From Oscillospiraceae bacterium (GTDB taxonomy: Bacteria > Bacillota > Clostridia > Oscillospirales > SIG627), in contig SVRV01000002.1 in NCBI GenBank assembly GCA_015064635.1, positions 1-64,000 on the forward strand: 64,000 nucleotides of DNA, read 5' to 3'. Of this stretch, positions 1 through 8,557 are shown piece after piece. Made by a program: the position numbers and the translations under genes. The notes beneath the pieces were generated by a model. That model ran no database searches and was not told where the DNA came from. It was given only the letters and a program-made list of their open reading frames with translations. Each line of letters begins with the position of its first letter. Positions within the stretch are counted from its first letter, which is position 1.

Positions 1-626
1 CCATCTTTCATCATACCTATGTAAAATTTATTGTATTTAAGCTCGTAACCAACTGTAAGTTCTTTCATACTATCAAAAATCAAGTCGACATTCTTCATCA
101 TTTTTGATGTGCTTCGGTTTTCCCAGTAATTTCGGTCAGTGACTTCGTATGATTCTTCCTCGTCAGTTGCAAGGGTAACTCTATCCAACACCTTAGTAAA
201 CGCAAGAGAAATATCATCGCCTTGCTTGTACGCAGTCATTTGCAAAGCAATTAACGGAATGGCTCCATTAAACAAAGATATTACATTCATAAACCTTCCC
301 GTAATTTCTTCTGCAACTATAACTGCACAGTGGTCATATTGAGGATATCGTTTTTTCTCACTATCCCAATATTCAATAGTTCTAATAATATGGCTTGGGT
401 CTTTTGCTCCTAATTGTATCTCGACTTCATATCGAGTTCCATCGTCATTAGCGAGTAGCATATCCAATCTACCTCCAGCTGGCTGAACTTTTTCTCTTTG
501 AATTGGAGAAAGTTCACCCAATCCGAGTACAGATGGATTTTCAAAAATAAAACTTTGTATTAAATCCTCTTTTATAGCAGGATTATTCTTTAGTGATATC
601 TTTTCCATTTTAATTATTTTTGCCAT
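1..626 (-). CDS. Partial PD-(D/E)XK nuclease-like protein
   Basis: The gene runs off the left edge, so only the first 208 codons are seen. It starts at ATG 626 behind GGAGAG. The segment GGRLDMLLANDDG followed by YEVEIQLGAKDPSH has the D...ExE/Q layout of a PD-(D/E)XK nuclease fold. The next part (HIIRTIEYWD, YPQYDHCAVIVAEEITGRF) resembles a conserved but uncharacterised family. I infer a nuclease-like fold; substrate and partner are unknown. It is next to guaA but has its own start region, with a TTGACA-rich upstream sequence. Confidence 0.6.
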   Translation of the reverse strand, partial: MAKIIKMEKISLKNNPAIKEDLIQSFIFENPSVLGLGELSPIQREKVQPAGGRLDMLLANDDGTRYEVEIQLGAKDPSHIIRTIEYWDSEKKRYPQYDHCAVIVAEEITGRFMNVISLFNGAIPLIALQMTAYKQGDDISLAFTKVLDRVTLATDEEESYEVTDRNYWENRSTSKMMKNVDLIFDSMKELTVGYELKYNKFYIGMMKD

Positions 627-689
627 TTATAAACTCTCCTCATAAATTCAAACTGTTGTCAAAAGTGTTGTCAACTCAATTTTGACAAA

Positions 690-728
690 CCCCGAAAACC
701 CTGATTTTTCAAGGCTTTCGGGGATTTT
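690..728. terminator. Terminator between guaA and the partial gene
   Basis: CCCCGAAAACC pairs with GGCTTTCGGGG across a short loop. T-rich sequence follows on the plus side and a weaker T run on the minus side. It lies directly behind the guaA stop, so its likely use is ending guaA transcription. Confidence 0.6.
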
Positions 729-733
729 TCATT

Positions 734-1717
734 TTATTCCCACTCGATAGTTCCGATAGGCTTGGGAGTGAGGTCAAGGAGAACACGGTTGATTCCGTCC
801 ACCTCATGAGTGATTCTATCGGTAATCTTATGAAGAACTGCATAAGGGATTTCTTCGATTGTAGCAGTCATAGCATCGGTTGTATTAACGGCACGGATAA
901 TTGCAGGCCAGCCTTCATAGCGCTTTCCGTCTTTAACGCCAACACTCTTCATATCAGGCACTGCAATAAAGTACTGCCAAACCTTACCTGCAAGTCCGCA
1001 GATATCAAATTCCTCACGAAGAATGGCATCAGCTTCACGAAGAGCGTGAAGTCTGTCACGGGTGATCGCACCAAGGCAACGTACACCAAGTCCGGGTCCG
1101 GGGAATGGCTGACGGTCAACCATATTGGCAGGAAGGCCAAGTGCCTTACCGACTACTCTTACTTCATCTTTATAAAGAAGCTTTACAGGTTCAACAAGTC
1201 CTTCAAAATGAATATCATCGGGAAGACCTCCAACGTTATGATGTGCTTTAACACCGTCGCTCTCAAGAATATCGGGGTAAATCGTTCCCTGAGCAAGGAA
1301 TGAAATTCCATCCAGCTTACGTGCTTCCTCTTCAAATACTCTTACAAACTCACCACCGATTATCTTGCGCTTTGTTTCGGGTGCATCAACCCCTGCAAGT
1401 TTATCAAGGAACCTGTCGGTAGCATCAATATAAATAAGGTTAGCATCAAGACCATTTTTAAATACTTCAATAACCTGCTCACTCTCACCTTTTCTCATAA
1501 GTCCGTGATTAACGTGTACGCACACAAGCTGCTTTCCTATAGCTTTAATTAAAAGTGCAGCAACAACTGAACTGTCGACACCTCCCGAAAGTGCAAGAAG
1601 TACCTTCTTGTTGCCTACCTGTTCACGAATCATTTTTATCTGTTCGTCAATAAAAGCGGCAGCAAGCTCCGGTGTAGTAATTCTTTCCATAGTTTCGGGT
1701 CTGATATTTGTATCCAT
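734..1717 (-). CDS. guaA: GMP synthase, ATP-pyrophosphatase subunit only (no glutaminase domain)
   Basis: Converts XMP to GMP in the cytoplasm. The PPi-binding loop LSGGVDSS is near residue 44, and the dimerisation region ends in the family signature KPIGTIEWE, with PGPGLGVRCLGA in between. At 327 aa it matches only the ATP-PPase plus C-terminal domains. The class I glutamine amidotransferase half (about 190 aa in the usual 510-aa enzyme) is absent. The ATG at 1717 is preferred over the one at 1732, because the GGGGGAA between them is a good ribosome binding site for 1717. The enzyme must use free ammonia or a separate glutaminase subunit encoded elsewhere, like the archaeal two-subunit form. 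Confidence 0.93.
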   Translation of the reverse strand: MDTNIRPETMERITTPELAAAFIDEQIKMIREQVGNKKVLLALSGGVDSSVVAALLIKAIGKQLVCVHVNHGLMRKGESEQVIEVFKNGLDANLIYIDATDRFLDKLAGVDAPETKRKIIGGEFVRVFEEEARKLDGISFLAQGTIYPDILESDGVKAHHNVGGLPDDIHFEGLVEPVKLLYKDEVRVVGKALGLPANMVDRQPFPGPGLGVRCLGAITRDRLHALREADAILREEFDICGLAGKVWQYFIAVPDMKSVGVKDGKRYEGWPAIIRAVNTTDAMTATIEEIPYAVLHKITDRITHEVDGINRVLLDLTPKPIGTIEWE

Positions 1718-1750
1718 AAAAAATTCCCCCATATTAAAATTTATGTGTAT

Positions 1751-1779
1751 ATTATAATTAAAACGATATAAAATGTCAA
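1751..1779 (-). promoter_or_regulatory. Sigma-A promoter of guaA
   Basis: On the minus strand TTGACA (1774-1779) and TATAAT (1751-1756) are separated by 17 bp, a perfect consensus promoter about 35 bp before the guaA start. No purine riboswitch fold is apparent in the short leader. Confidence 0.85.
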
Positions 1780-1868
1780 TTGTTTTTTTGTAAAAAAGTG
1801 TTTTTAAGTGTTTTCAATTATTATTTTTTGCCAAAGATTAATATTATTTTGCTTTTTTAACAAAAGTA

Positions 1869-1897
1869 TTGACATAATCGAATAGAAACACTATAAT
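1869..1897 (+). promoter_or_regulatory. Sigma-A promoter of the isomerase gene at 1932
   Basis: TTGACA (1869-1874), 17-bp spacer, TATAAT (1892-1897). It is divergent from the guaA promoter with about 90 bp between the two -35 boxes. Confidence 0.85.
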
Positions 1898-1931
1898 TAT
1901 TACAATAAAATCCATATGGAGGAATAAAATA

Positions 1932-2783
1932 ATGTATAATTTTCCCATAGGCGTAATGCTTAATTCATTCAGACTTCCCTTTGATGAAGCTCTTGACAAA
2001 GCTGTTGAGATTGGTGCAAAAGGGCTTCAAATTTATGCAACATACGGAGAAATGGCTCCCGAGAATTTAAGCAGCGAAAAAAGAAAAGAAGTACTTGACA
2101 AAATCAAGTCACGCGGACTTGTAATTTCAGCTCTTTGTGGTGACTTTGGTCATGGCTTTGGAACAGCAGAAAAAAATCCTGAGCTTATTGAAAAGTCAAA
2201 GAGAGTTCTTGACCTTGCCGTTGAGCTTGAGACAGATGTTGTTACAACACACATCGGTGTTGTTCCCACTGACATGAACAACCCCAGATACGAAATCATG
2301 CAAAAGGCTTGCGCAGAACTTGCAAACTATGCCGATTCTATGAAAGCGCACTTCGCTATCGAGACCGGACCTGAAACATCGGCTGTTCTTAAAGCTTTCC
2401 TTGATTCTCTCGATTCTACAGGTGTTGCTGTTAACCTTGACCCTGCAAACCTCGTAATGGTTACAGGTGACGATCCCGTCGTTGCAGTTCACAATCTTCA
2501 GAGATACATAGTTCACACACATGCAAAGGACGGCGTAAAGCTTTGCGACCGTGATCCCGAGATAGTTTACGGAATCAAGCGTGCAGAAGAAGAATTCAGC
2601 GGAAAAGCTTTCCAGGAAGTTCCTCTTGGAACAGGACAGGTTGACTTCCCTGCTTACCTCAAGGCACTTGAAGAAATCGGTTACAAGGGATATCTCACAA
2701 TTGAGCGTGAAGTAGGAGATGATCCTGCAAAGGACATCCTTACCGCCGTGAATTTCCTCAAAAACACAATTGCAAACAACTAA
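1932..2783 (+). CDS. Sugar phosphate isomerase/epimerase-like TIM barrel
   Basis: This 283-aa cytoplasmic protein belongs to the AP endonuclease 2/xylose isomerase-like TIM-barrel superfamily. Seen: strand-end acids and histidines typical of the metal site, including VVTTHIGV, FAIETGPE, VNLDPANLV, IVHTHAKDG and YLTIEREVG (E, D, H, E ligands). Members isomerise or epimerise keto sugars or cyclitols. The substrate cannot be read from the sequence. GGAGG sits 8 bp before the ATG. It is monocistronic between its own promoter and a strong terminator. Confidence 0.85.
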   Translation: MYNFPIGVMLNSFRLPFDEALDKAVEIGAKGLQIYATYGEMAPENLSSEKRKEVLDKIKSRGLVISALCGDFGHGFGTAEKNPELIEKSKRVLDLAVELETDVVTTHIGVVPTDMNNPRYEIMQKACAELANYADSMKAHFAIETGPETSAVLKAFLDSLDSTGVAVNLDPANLVMVTGDDPVVAVHNLQRYIVHTHAKDGVKLCDRDPEIVYGIKRAEEEFSGKAFQEVPLGTGQVDFPAYLKALEEIGYKGYLTIEREVGDDPAKDILTAVNFLKNTIANN

Positions 2784-2788
2784 TCTCA

Positions 2789-2820
2789 CCCCGAGGCAAA
2801 AGCCTCGGGGAAACTTTTTT
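2789..2820 (+). terminator. Intrinsic terminator after the isomerase gene
   Basis: A perfect 9-bp stem, CCCCGAGGC/GCCTCGGGG, with an AAAA loop, followed by AAAC and a T run. Confidence 0.9.
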
Positions 2821-2828
2821 AAAAGGCA

Positions 2829-2857
2829 TTGAAAAATAATCGTTAATGTGATATTAT
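2829..2857 (+). promoter_or_regulatory. Probable promoter of trkA-trkH
   Basis: TTGAAA (2829-2834) and TATTAT (2852-2857) with 17-bp spacing. An overlapping TATAAT at 2855 would give a 20-bp spacer. The trkA start is 36 bp downstream. Confidence 0.6.
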
Positions 2858-2892
2858 AATAGCATCAATATTTTATAAAGTAAGGTAAAAGA

Positions 2893-4248
2893 ATGAAAAT
2901 AATTTTATTTGGATGTGGAAAAATAGGCAGCACAATTATTTCCACTCTTGTCTCAGAAGGGCATAACATCGTGGCTATTGACAAGAGCCAGGAAACAATT
3001 TCAGAAATTACAAATATATATGATATTATGGGTATATGCGGCAACGGAGTGGACTGTGCAGTTATGACAGAAGCCGGCATTTCTTCTGCCGACCTTTTCA
3101 TTGCTGTTACAGGTTCTGACGAATTAAATATGTTAAGTTGTTTTTTGGCAAGACGAATGGGTGCACAACACACAATAGCAAGAATCAGAACTCCCGAATA
3201 TAATGACGAGGATTTGGCATTTTTAAAAAACGAGCTTGACCTTTCAGCAACACTAAATCCGGAATTGCTTGCAGCACACGAAATATTTGATATACTTCAC
3301 TTCCCTTCTGCAATTAAGGTGGAAACCTTTTCTAACAGAAGTCTAAAGATCATTGATTTTATAATCAAGGAAAATTCGCCTTTTAAAGACATGTCTCTTT
3401 CCCAAATCAGACAAAAATATCAGGCAAGCTTTCTTATATGCAATGTTATGAGAAATGACGAAGTATATATACCGGATGGCAACTTTGTGCTAAGAGTAGG
3501 AGACAGAATTGGTATAACCGCAACAAACACTGAATTTATGAAATTCTTGAAATTTTCGAGCATATCACAAAAACCGGTTAAAAGCGTAATGATGCTCGGT
3601 GCCGGAAAGATAACTTACTATTTGGCGAAATTACTGATACAAAGCGGAGTTAAAGTAAAAATAATTGATAAAGATAAAGAGCGCTGTATAGAATTTTCTA
3701 ATATGATACCTGAAGCTACAATGATATACGGTGACGGAATGAACAAAGAAGTCCTTTTTGAAGAAGGGCTTGAAAACACTGATGCTTTTATTGCACTTAC
3801 CGGTAATGATGAGCAAAACATTCTTATCTCATTCACTACCGTTGATAAAGTTCAGACAGTTATTGCTAAAGTTAACCATCACGCACTTGCTACTACAGCT
3901 GAAAAGCTTGGACTCGACCGTGTAATTTCTTCTAAATCTGCTACTGCAAGCGTAATTTCACGATATGCACGTGCACTGGAAAATTCAAAAGGAAGTAATG
4001 TAGAAAAGCTTTACAAACTTGTGGACGGCAAGGCAGAAGTTCTTGAATTTAACGTTTTGAATGACTTTAAGTACACCGCTATTCCCCTTAAAGAAATGCA
4101 ATTAAAAAAGAATATTCTTGTTGCAGGAATTATACGCGGAAGAAAGTCAATCATTCCATCGGGTGCTGATAAAATAATGCCGGGCGATAAAGTAATTGTA
4201 GTAGCTTCCGGAATTATATTAAGTGACCTTACCGATATAATAGCATGA
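2893..4248 (+). CDS. trkA: Trk potassium uptake regulatory subunit TrkA
   Basis: TrkA is the cytoplasmic NAD(H)/nucleotide-binding gating ring of the Trk/Ktr potassium channel. The 451-aa protein has two RCK repeats, each a Rossmann-like RCK_N plus an RCK_C domain. The first nucleotide loop is FGCGKIGSTI at the N-terminus. The second is MLGAGKITYYLAKLL near residue 235, a full-length double-RCK arrangement. It overlaps the region of the trkH ribosome binding site, so the two are a coupled operon and partners in one complex. Confidence 0.95.
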   Translation: MKIILFGCGKIGSTIISTLVSEGHNIVAIDKSQETISEITNIYDIMGICGNGVDCAVMTEAGISSADLFIAVTGSDELNMLSCFLARRMGAQHTIARIRTPEYNDEDLAFLKNELDLSATLNPELLAAHEIFDILHFPSAIKVETFSNRSLKIIDFIIKENSPFKDMSLSQIRQKYQASFLICNVMRNDEVYIPDGNFVLRVGDRIGITATNTEFMKFLKFSSISQKPVKSVMMLGAGKITYYLAKLLIQSGVKVKIIDKDKERCIEFSNMIPEATMIYGDGMNKEVLFEEGLENTDAFIALTGNDEQNILISFTTVDKVQTVIAKVNHHALATTAEKLGLDRVISSKSATASVISRYARALENSKGSNVEKLYKLVDGKAEVLEFNVLNDFKYTAIPLKEMQLKKNILVAGIIRGRKSIIPSGADKIMPGDKVIVVASGIILSDLTDIIA

Positions 4249-4255
4249 GGCAAAT

Positions 4256-5698
4256 ATGAATAAAAAACTAGTTTTTCATGTAATAGGAAAACTATTATGT
4301 GCAGTATCATTAATGCTTATTGCACCAATGATAGTAAGTATAATATACACAGAGCAATCATGGTGGTCGTTTGGTGTTACAGCGGTTATTTCACTTGCTC
4401 TTGGAATATTATTATTAAAAATCACAAAAGGCTTCAGCAGAGTCATTTATGCAAAAGAAGGATTTGCTATAGTTTCACTTTCTTGGATAACGGTATCCCT
4501 CATTGGATCTCTTCCTTTTATAATCAGCAAGGAAATACCTTCTTTTGCAGATGCTTTTTTTGAATCGGTCAGCGGATATACAACAACAGGTGCATCAATT
4601 CTCAATAATGTCGAGAAACTAAGTCACGGTATGCTGTTTTGGAGGAGCTTCAATCACTGGATTGGCGGCATGGGTGTACTTGTTTTTATGCTTGCTTTTG
4701 TGTCAAGCATCACGGACAGGTCAATTCACATTCTACGTGCAGAAATGCCCGGACCAATTGTAGGAAAATTAGCGCCACGCTCAAAGGATACTTCTAAAGT
4801 ACTCTATATAATATATATAGTTTTAACAGTTTCGCAAATTGTCATGCTCTGTTGCGGAGATATGAATCTGTTTGAAAGTATAATTCACTCATTTGGCACA
4901 GCAGGAACAGGTGGATTTGGAATTAAATCGGACAGCATTGCAAGTTACTCATCATATTCTCAGTGGGTTATAACAGCATTTATGTTTATATTTGGAATAA
5001 ACTTTAATGTATTTTATCTGTTCATTCTCAAGAGATTCAAAGCAGCTATAAAAAGCTCTGAGCTTGCTGTATACACGTTGATAACAGTATTTTCAATAAT
5101 AATAATATCTTTTGATATTAGTCACTTGTTTAATAATTTATCTGATACAATTCGCACATCAGCTTTCCAAGTAGTATCAATAACTACAACTACCGGCTTC
5201 TCATCTGTTGATTTTAATCTTTGGCCATCTCTTTCGAAATCAATTCTTACAGTGCTTATGTTTATAGGTGCATGTGCAGGTTCAACGGCGGGTGGTTTTA
5301 AAATGTCAAGAGTAGTTATAGTTTTCAAAATGATTTCAAATGAAATCAAAAAAATGATACACCCTCGCTCCGTTTCAACTGTTAAGTTTGAAGGTAAAGA
5401 TGTAGACGAAAACACACAAAGAAGTGTAACAAGTTACTTCGCTATATACTTTGTGTGCATATTAATAATATTTATGCTCATTTCCTTAGAGCCGTTTGAT
5501 TTTGAAACTAATTTTACAGCTACAGTTTCATGCTTCAACAATGTTGGTCCCGGTATGTCAGCTGTAGGTCCAATGAGTTCGTACGCAGAATATTCTGTTT
5601 TTTCAAAAATTCTTTTGTCCTTCGCAATGCTTCTGGGAAGACTTGAAATATTCCCGATACTTATAGCTTTTATTCCATCTACATGGCGCAAAAGATAA
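4256..5698 (+). CDS. trkH: Potassium uptake membrane subunit TrkH/KtrB family
   Basis: This 480-aa integral membrane K+ translocator is built from four M1-P-M2 units. Selectivity-loop glycines are visible in SGYTTTGAS, GTAGTGGFG, TTTTGFSSVD and FNNVGPGMS. RSFNHWIGGMGVLVF and AGSTAGGFKMSR are typical of the family. It follows trkA by 7 bp and is ended by a strong terminator. Together with TrkA it forms the pump/channel that maintains cell potassium. Confidence 0.95.
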   Translation: MNKKLVFHVIGKLLCAVSLMLIAPMIVSIIYTEQSWWSFGVTAVISLALGILLLKITKGFSRVIYAKEGFAIVSLSWITVSLIGSLPFIISKEIPSFADAFFESVSGYTTTGASILNNVEKLSHGMLFWRSFNHWIGGMGVLVFMLAFVSSITDRSIHILRAEMPGPIVGKLAPRSKDTSKVLYIIYIVLTVSQIVMLCCGDMNLFESIIHSFGTAGTGGFGIKSDSIASYSSYSQWVITAFMFIFGINFNVFYLFILKRFKAAIKSSELAVYTLITVFSIIIISFDISHLFNNLSDTIRTSAFQVVSITTTTGFSSVDFNLWPSLSKSILTVLMFIGACAGSTAGGFKMSRVVIVFKMISNEIKKMIHPRSVSTVKFEGKDVDENTQRSVTSYFAIYFVCILIIFMLISLEPFDFETNFTATVSCFNNVGPGMSAVGPMSSYAEYSVFSKILLSFAMLLGRLEIFPILIAFIPSTWRKR

Positions 5699-5724
5699 CT
5701 TAAAATGAAATAATAATCACAAAC

Positions 5725-5760
5725 AAAATGTGTCCATCCGGGACACATTTTTGTTTTTTT
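5725..5760 (+). terminator. Terminator after trkH
   Basis: The stem AAAATGTGTCC/GGGACACATTTTT, with a small loop, is followed by TTGTTTTTTT. Confidence 0.9.
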
Positions 5761-5801
5761 AGCATAAAATGATAAAGAATAAATTACAAAAGGAGAGTAA
5801 T

Positions 5802-6200
5802 ATGAGAAGAATCATAGATATGCACTCAATATCAGTAATAAACGACCCTATTCCTCAACCTATCGTCATAGACGTAGAAGAAATTACAGAAAATAATTTT
5901 CAAAGAGAAAAAACTATTTGGAACGGCGAATATCAGCAAATAAAAGTTATGTCAATAATGCGAAATGAAGAAATAAACAGTAACAACAATTATGAATACG
6001 ATCGTTTTATAAGAATTGAATCAGGGAGGGCGCTTGTTACATTTGGAAAAAGCGAAAATGAAATTACACTCGAAAGGGCTGTTGATGATGACAATGCAAT
6101 AATCATTCCCGCCGGCACTTGGTACAGCATAAAAAACATTGACAATTCAAATCTAAAGCTTATGATAATACAATCGCCTTCAATCGAGGTACTTAATTAG
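5802..6200 (+). CDS. Small cupin-fold protein
   Basis: This 132-aa cytoplasmic protein has a cupin-like core: FIRIESGRALVTFG is followed by a loop and AIIIPAGTWYSIKNI, which matches cupin motifs 1 and 2. The usual metal-binding histidines are not evident, so it may be a sugar-binding or regulatory cupin, not an enzyme. The ATG at 5802 has AAAGGAGAG at the right distance. An earlier in-frame ATG at 5769 lacks one and sits next to the terminator. It lies directly upstream of the alpha-galactosidase gene, which has its own promoter. Confidence 0.65.
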   Translation: MRRIIDMHSISVINDPIPQPIVIDVEEITENNFQREKTIWNGEYQQIKVMSIMRNEEINSNNNYEYDRFIRIESGRALVTFGKSENEITLERAVDDDNAIIIPAGTWYSIKNIDNSNLKLMIIQSPSIEVLN

Positions 6201-6204
6201 CACT

Positions 6205-6233
6205 TGCTATTTTGAAAGATGTTTGATATAATC
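6205..6233 (+). promoter_or_regulatory. Probable promoter of the alpha-galactosidase gene
   Basis: TTGCTA (6205-6210), 17 bp, TATAAT (6228-6233), ending 27 bp before the gene start. Confidence 0.6.
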
Positions 6234-6260
6234 ATATAAAACAAAGGAAAGGAAATTGCA

Positions 6261-8423
6261 ATGTCTATCAATTATAATTCTGAATTAAAAAGATTTACTA
6301 TTGAAACTAAAAATACACGTTATGTGCTTGATATAGTGAAAGGAAAATACCCTATTCATATCTATTACGGTCAAAAGAATGACAGCATTGAATTGAAATA
6401 TAAACCTTTTTTATATTCTTTTGCACCATACTTTGACGAAGAAGATCAAGCGTTCAGTCCTGATACTTATCCTTCGGAATTTCCGTGCTTTGGAAGCGGT
6501 GACTTTAGAGAAACATCAATAAAGATAAAGAATAAAAACGGTGACTCCGTATGCTTTTTCGAATACGATGGCAACAGAATTTTCAAAGGCAGAATTAACC
6601 TTCCGGGGCTCCCTTTTGCAAGTGCAGATGACAACACAGAAACACTTGAATTACAGCTTATTGATACCGTAACAAATTGTAAAGCAAAGATTTATTATAC
6701 GGTCTTTCCCGAAGAAGATGTTATTTCTCGTTATGTTATCATAGAAAACCATTCAGGTAGGGATGCCGTAATAGAAAAGTGCATGAGCCTTTGTCTTGAT
6801 ATTCCAAGATGCGATTTTGATATGATAAGTCTCTACGGCGGACATGCGCAGGAAAGAAATTATCAAAGAAATCCTCTTATGCACGGCATACAGAGTGTGT
6901 ATTCGAGAAGAGGAGCTTCCAGTGCTCACTTTAACCCATTTATTGCCATATGCGACAAAGATGCAAACGAAATAAAGGGTGAGGTTTACGGATTCAACTT
7001 TGTCTTCAGTGGCAACTTCCTTGATGAAGTTGAAGTTGACCAGCAATCAACTACAAGAGTACAAATAGGTCTTGGGTCGGAAAACTTCTCGTGGCTACTC
7101 CATGACGGCGAATCTTTCACATCACCCGAAGCTGTTATGACATACAGTGCTGACGGCATAAACAAAATGAGCAGAAATTTCCACAGCTTTATTAGAAATC
7201 ACATTCTTCCTCCGGAGCCTTTTGACAAGCGCCCGGTTGTCCTTAACACATGGGAAGCGTGCTTCTTTGATATTGACGAATCTGAAATGATGCGTTTTGC
7301 AAGGGCAGCTGCCGAGTGCGGAACCGATATGCTCGTTATGGATGACGGATGGTTCGGCGCAAGAAATGATGACAGTGCAGGACTCGGTGATTGGTACGAA
7401 AACAAAAATAAATTCAAAGACGGTCTCGCAGCTTTTGTAGCCAAAGTAAAAGCAAACGGAATAAAATTTGGTATATGGGTTGAGCCTGAAATGGTTAATC
7501 CCAACTCTGACCTCTACCGTGCACATCCTGATTGGTGTTTGCAGGTTAAAGGCAGAACAAGTCTTCTTTCAAGACATCAGCTTGTTCTTGATATGGGCAA
7601 TCCTGAGGTTATAGAATACCTTAAAGACATCTTTTCAAAAACATTTAACGGTGTTAAGCTTGACTACTTTAAATGGGATATGAACAGACATATGTCAGAA
7701 GTTGGCTCACCTTATCTCCCACCAGAGAGGCAAGGAGAAGCAGCATATCGATATATGCTGGGGGTGTACGAGCTTCTCGACTTTTTCAAAAAGCGGTTTC
7801 CGAACACTATGATTGAAACATGCTCAGGCGGTGGCGGAAGATACGACCTTGGTATGATGAAATATGGTACAATGATATGGACAAGCGATAATACTTTTCC
7901 TAAAGCAAGAACAAAAATTCAATACTCTTCGCTCCTTGCGTATCCTGCATCAACAATGAGTTGCCACGTTTCGAACCCCGAAAACGTATGCTCCTCTCCT
8001 GCCGAATTGAAGTTCAGATATGAAGTTGCCCTCGGCGGTGCTCTTGGATATGAAATGCACCTACCAAACGCATCAAAGGAAATTAGCGACACAGTTAAAC
8101 AGCAAATAATCAATTACAGAGAGTATGAGGATGTTATTTTGAGAGGCGACTACTACAGTCTTTATAATCCCTTTGAGTGTGACATAAGTGCTTACTATTA
8201 CACCGACGCAAATCATGATAAGATTCTTTTAAGCGTCATCGAAGTACATGGTATGAGAGAGCGCAAATACAAAATCTCGGTTTCTGTAGCAGATCCCAAT
8301 GCAAAATATTATGATAAGATAAGCGGCAAAACCTATACAGGACGTGAGCTTATTTACGGTTTTGATTATAGAACGCACGACGCTGACCCATATTCACAGA
8401 TGTGGTACTTTGTTAAACAGTAA
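6261..8423 (+). CDS. Alpha-galactosidase, glycoside hydrolase family 36
   Basis: Releases terminal alpha-galactose from oligosaccharides such as raffinose and melibiose. No signal peptide is present, so it acts on imported sugars. The 720-aa length is typical of tetrameric GH36 enzymes. Domains: N-terminal beta-supersandwich, (beta/alpha)8 barrel from about residue 320, C-terminal beta domain. Signature segments: VLNTWEACFFD, MLVMDDGWFGAR, FGIWVEPEMVNP and KLDYFKWDMNR, whose D in KWDMNR is the family nucleophile. MIWTSDNT carries the acid/base Asp, and CSGGGGRYD lies between them. The ATG at 6261 follows AAAGGAAA. Confidence 0.95.
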   Translation: MSINYNSELKRFTIETKNTRYVLDIVKGKYPIHIYYGQKNDSIELKYKPFLYSFAPYFDEEDQAFSPDTYPSEFPCFGSGDFRETSIKIKNKNGDSVCFFEYDGNRIFKGRINLPGLPFASADDNTETLELQLIDTVTNCKAKIYYTVFPEEDVISRYVIIENHSGRDAVIEKCMSLCLDIPRCDFDMISLYGGHAQERNYQRNPLMHGIQSVYSRRGASSAHFNPFIAICDKDANEIKGEVYGFNFVFSGNFLDEVEVDQQSTTRVQIGLGSENFSWLLHDGESFTSPEAVMTYSADGINKMSRNFHSFIRNHILPPEPFDKRPVVLNTWEACFFDIDESEMMRFARAAAECGTDMLVMDDGWFGARNDDSAGLGDWYENKNKFKDGLAAFVAKVKANGIKFGIWVEPEMVNPNSDLYRAHPDWCLQVKGRTSLLSRHQLVLDMGNPEVIEYLKDIFSKTFNGVKLDYFKWDMNRHMSEVGSPYLPPERQGEAAYRYMLGVYELLDFFKKRFPNTMIETCSGGGGRYDLGMMKYGTMIWTSDNTFPKARTKIQYSSLLAYPASTMSCHVSNPENVCSSPAELKFRYEVALGGALGYEMHLPNASKEISDTVKQQIINYREYEDVILRGDYYSLYNPFECDISAYYYTDANHDKILLSVIEVHGMRERKYKISVSVADPNAKYYDKISGKTYTGRELIYGFDYRTHDADPYSQMWYFVKQ

Positions 8424-8463
8424 AAATAATTTCCGGTACAAAATACCGGAAATTATTTTTTAT
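8424..8463 (+). terminator. Terminator after the alpha-galactosidase gene
   Basis: The stem AATAATTTCCGGTA/TACCGGAAATTATT, with a CAAAA loop, is followed by a T run. Confidence 0.88.
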
Positions 8464-8480
8464 AAATTGGTCTAAAAGTA

Positions 8481-8509
8481 TTGATATTTAAAAATATTAA
8501 TGGTATAAT
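8481..8509 (+). promoter_or_regulatory. Promoter of the 890-aa gene
   Basis: TTGATA (8481-8486), 17 bp, TATAAT (8504-8509). Confidence 0.7.
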
Positions 8510-8557
8510 CAGCTTGAAATAGGCGCATTTACGCCATAATCAGAAAGGATAATTATC

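Noticed and set aside
1741-1931. Purine riboswitch upstream of guaA
   Set aside because: The promoter lies about 35 bp before the start, leaving no room for an aptamer.
2196-2789. Long minus-strand open frames opposite the isomerase gene and, elsewhere, opposite many other genes
   Set aside because: They mirror strong genes with clear family motifs, lack ribosome binding sites and have no recognisable protein sequence.
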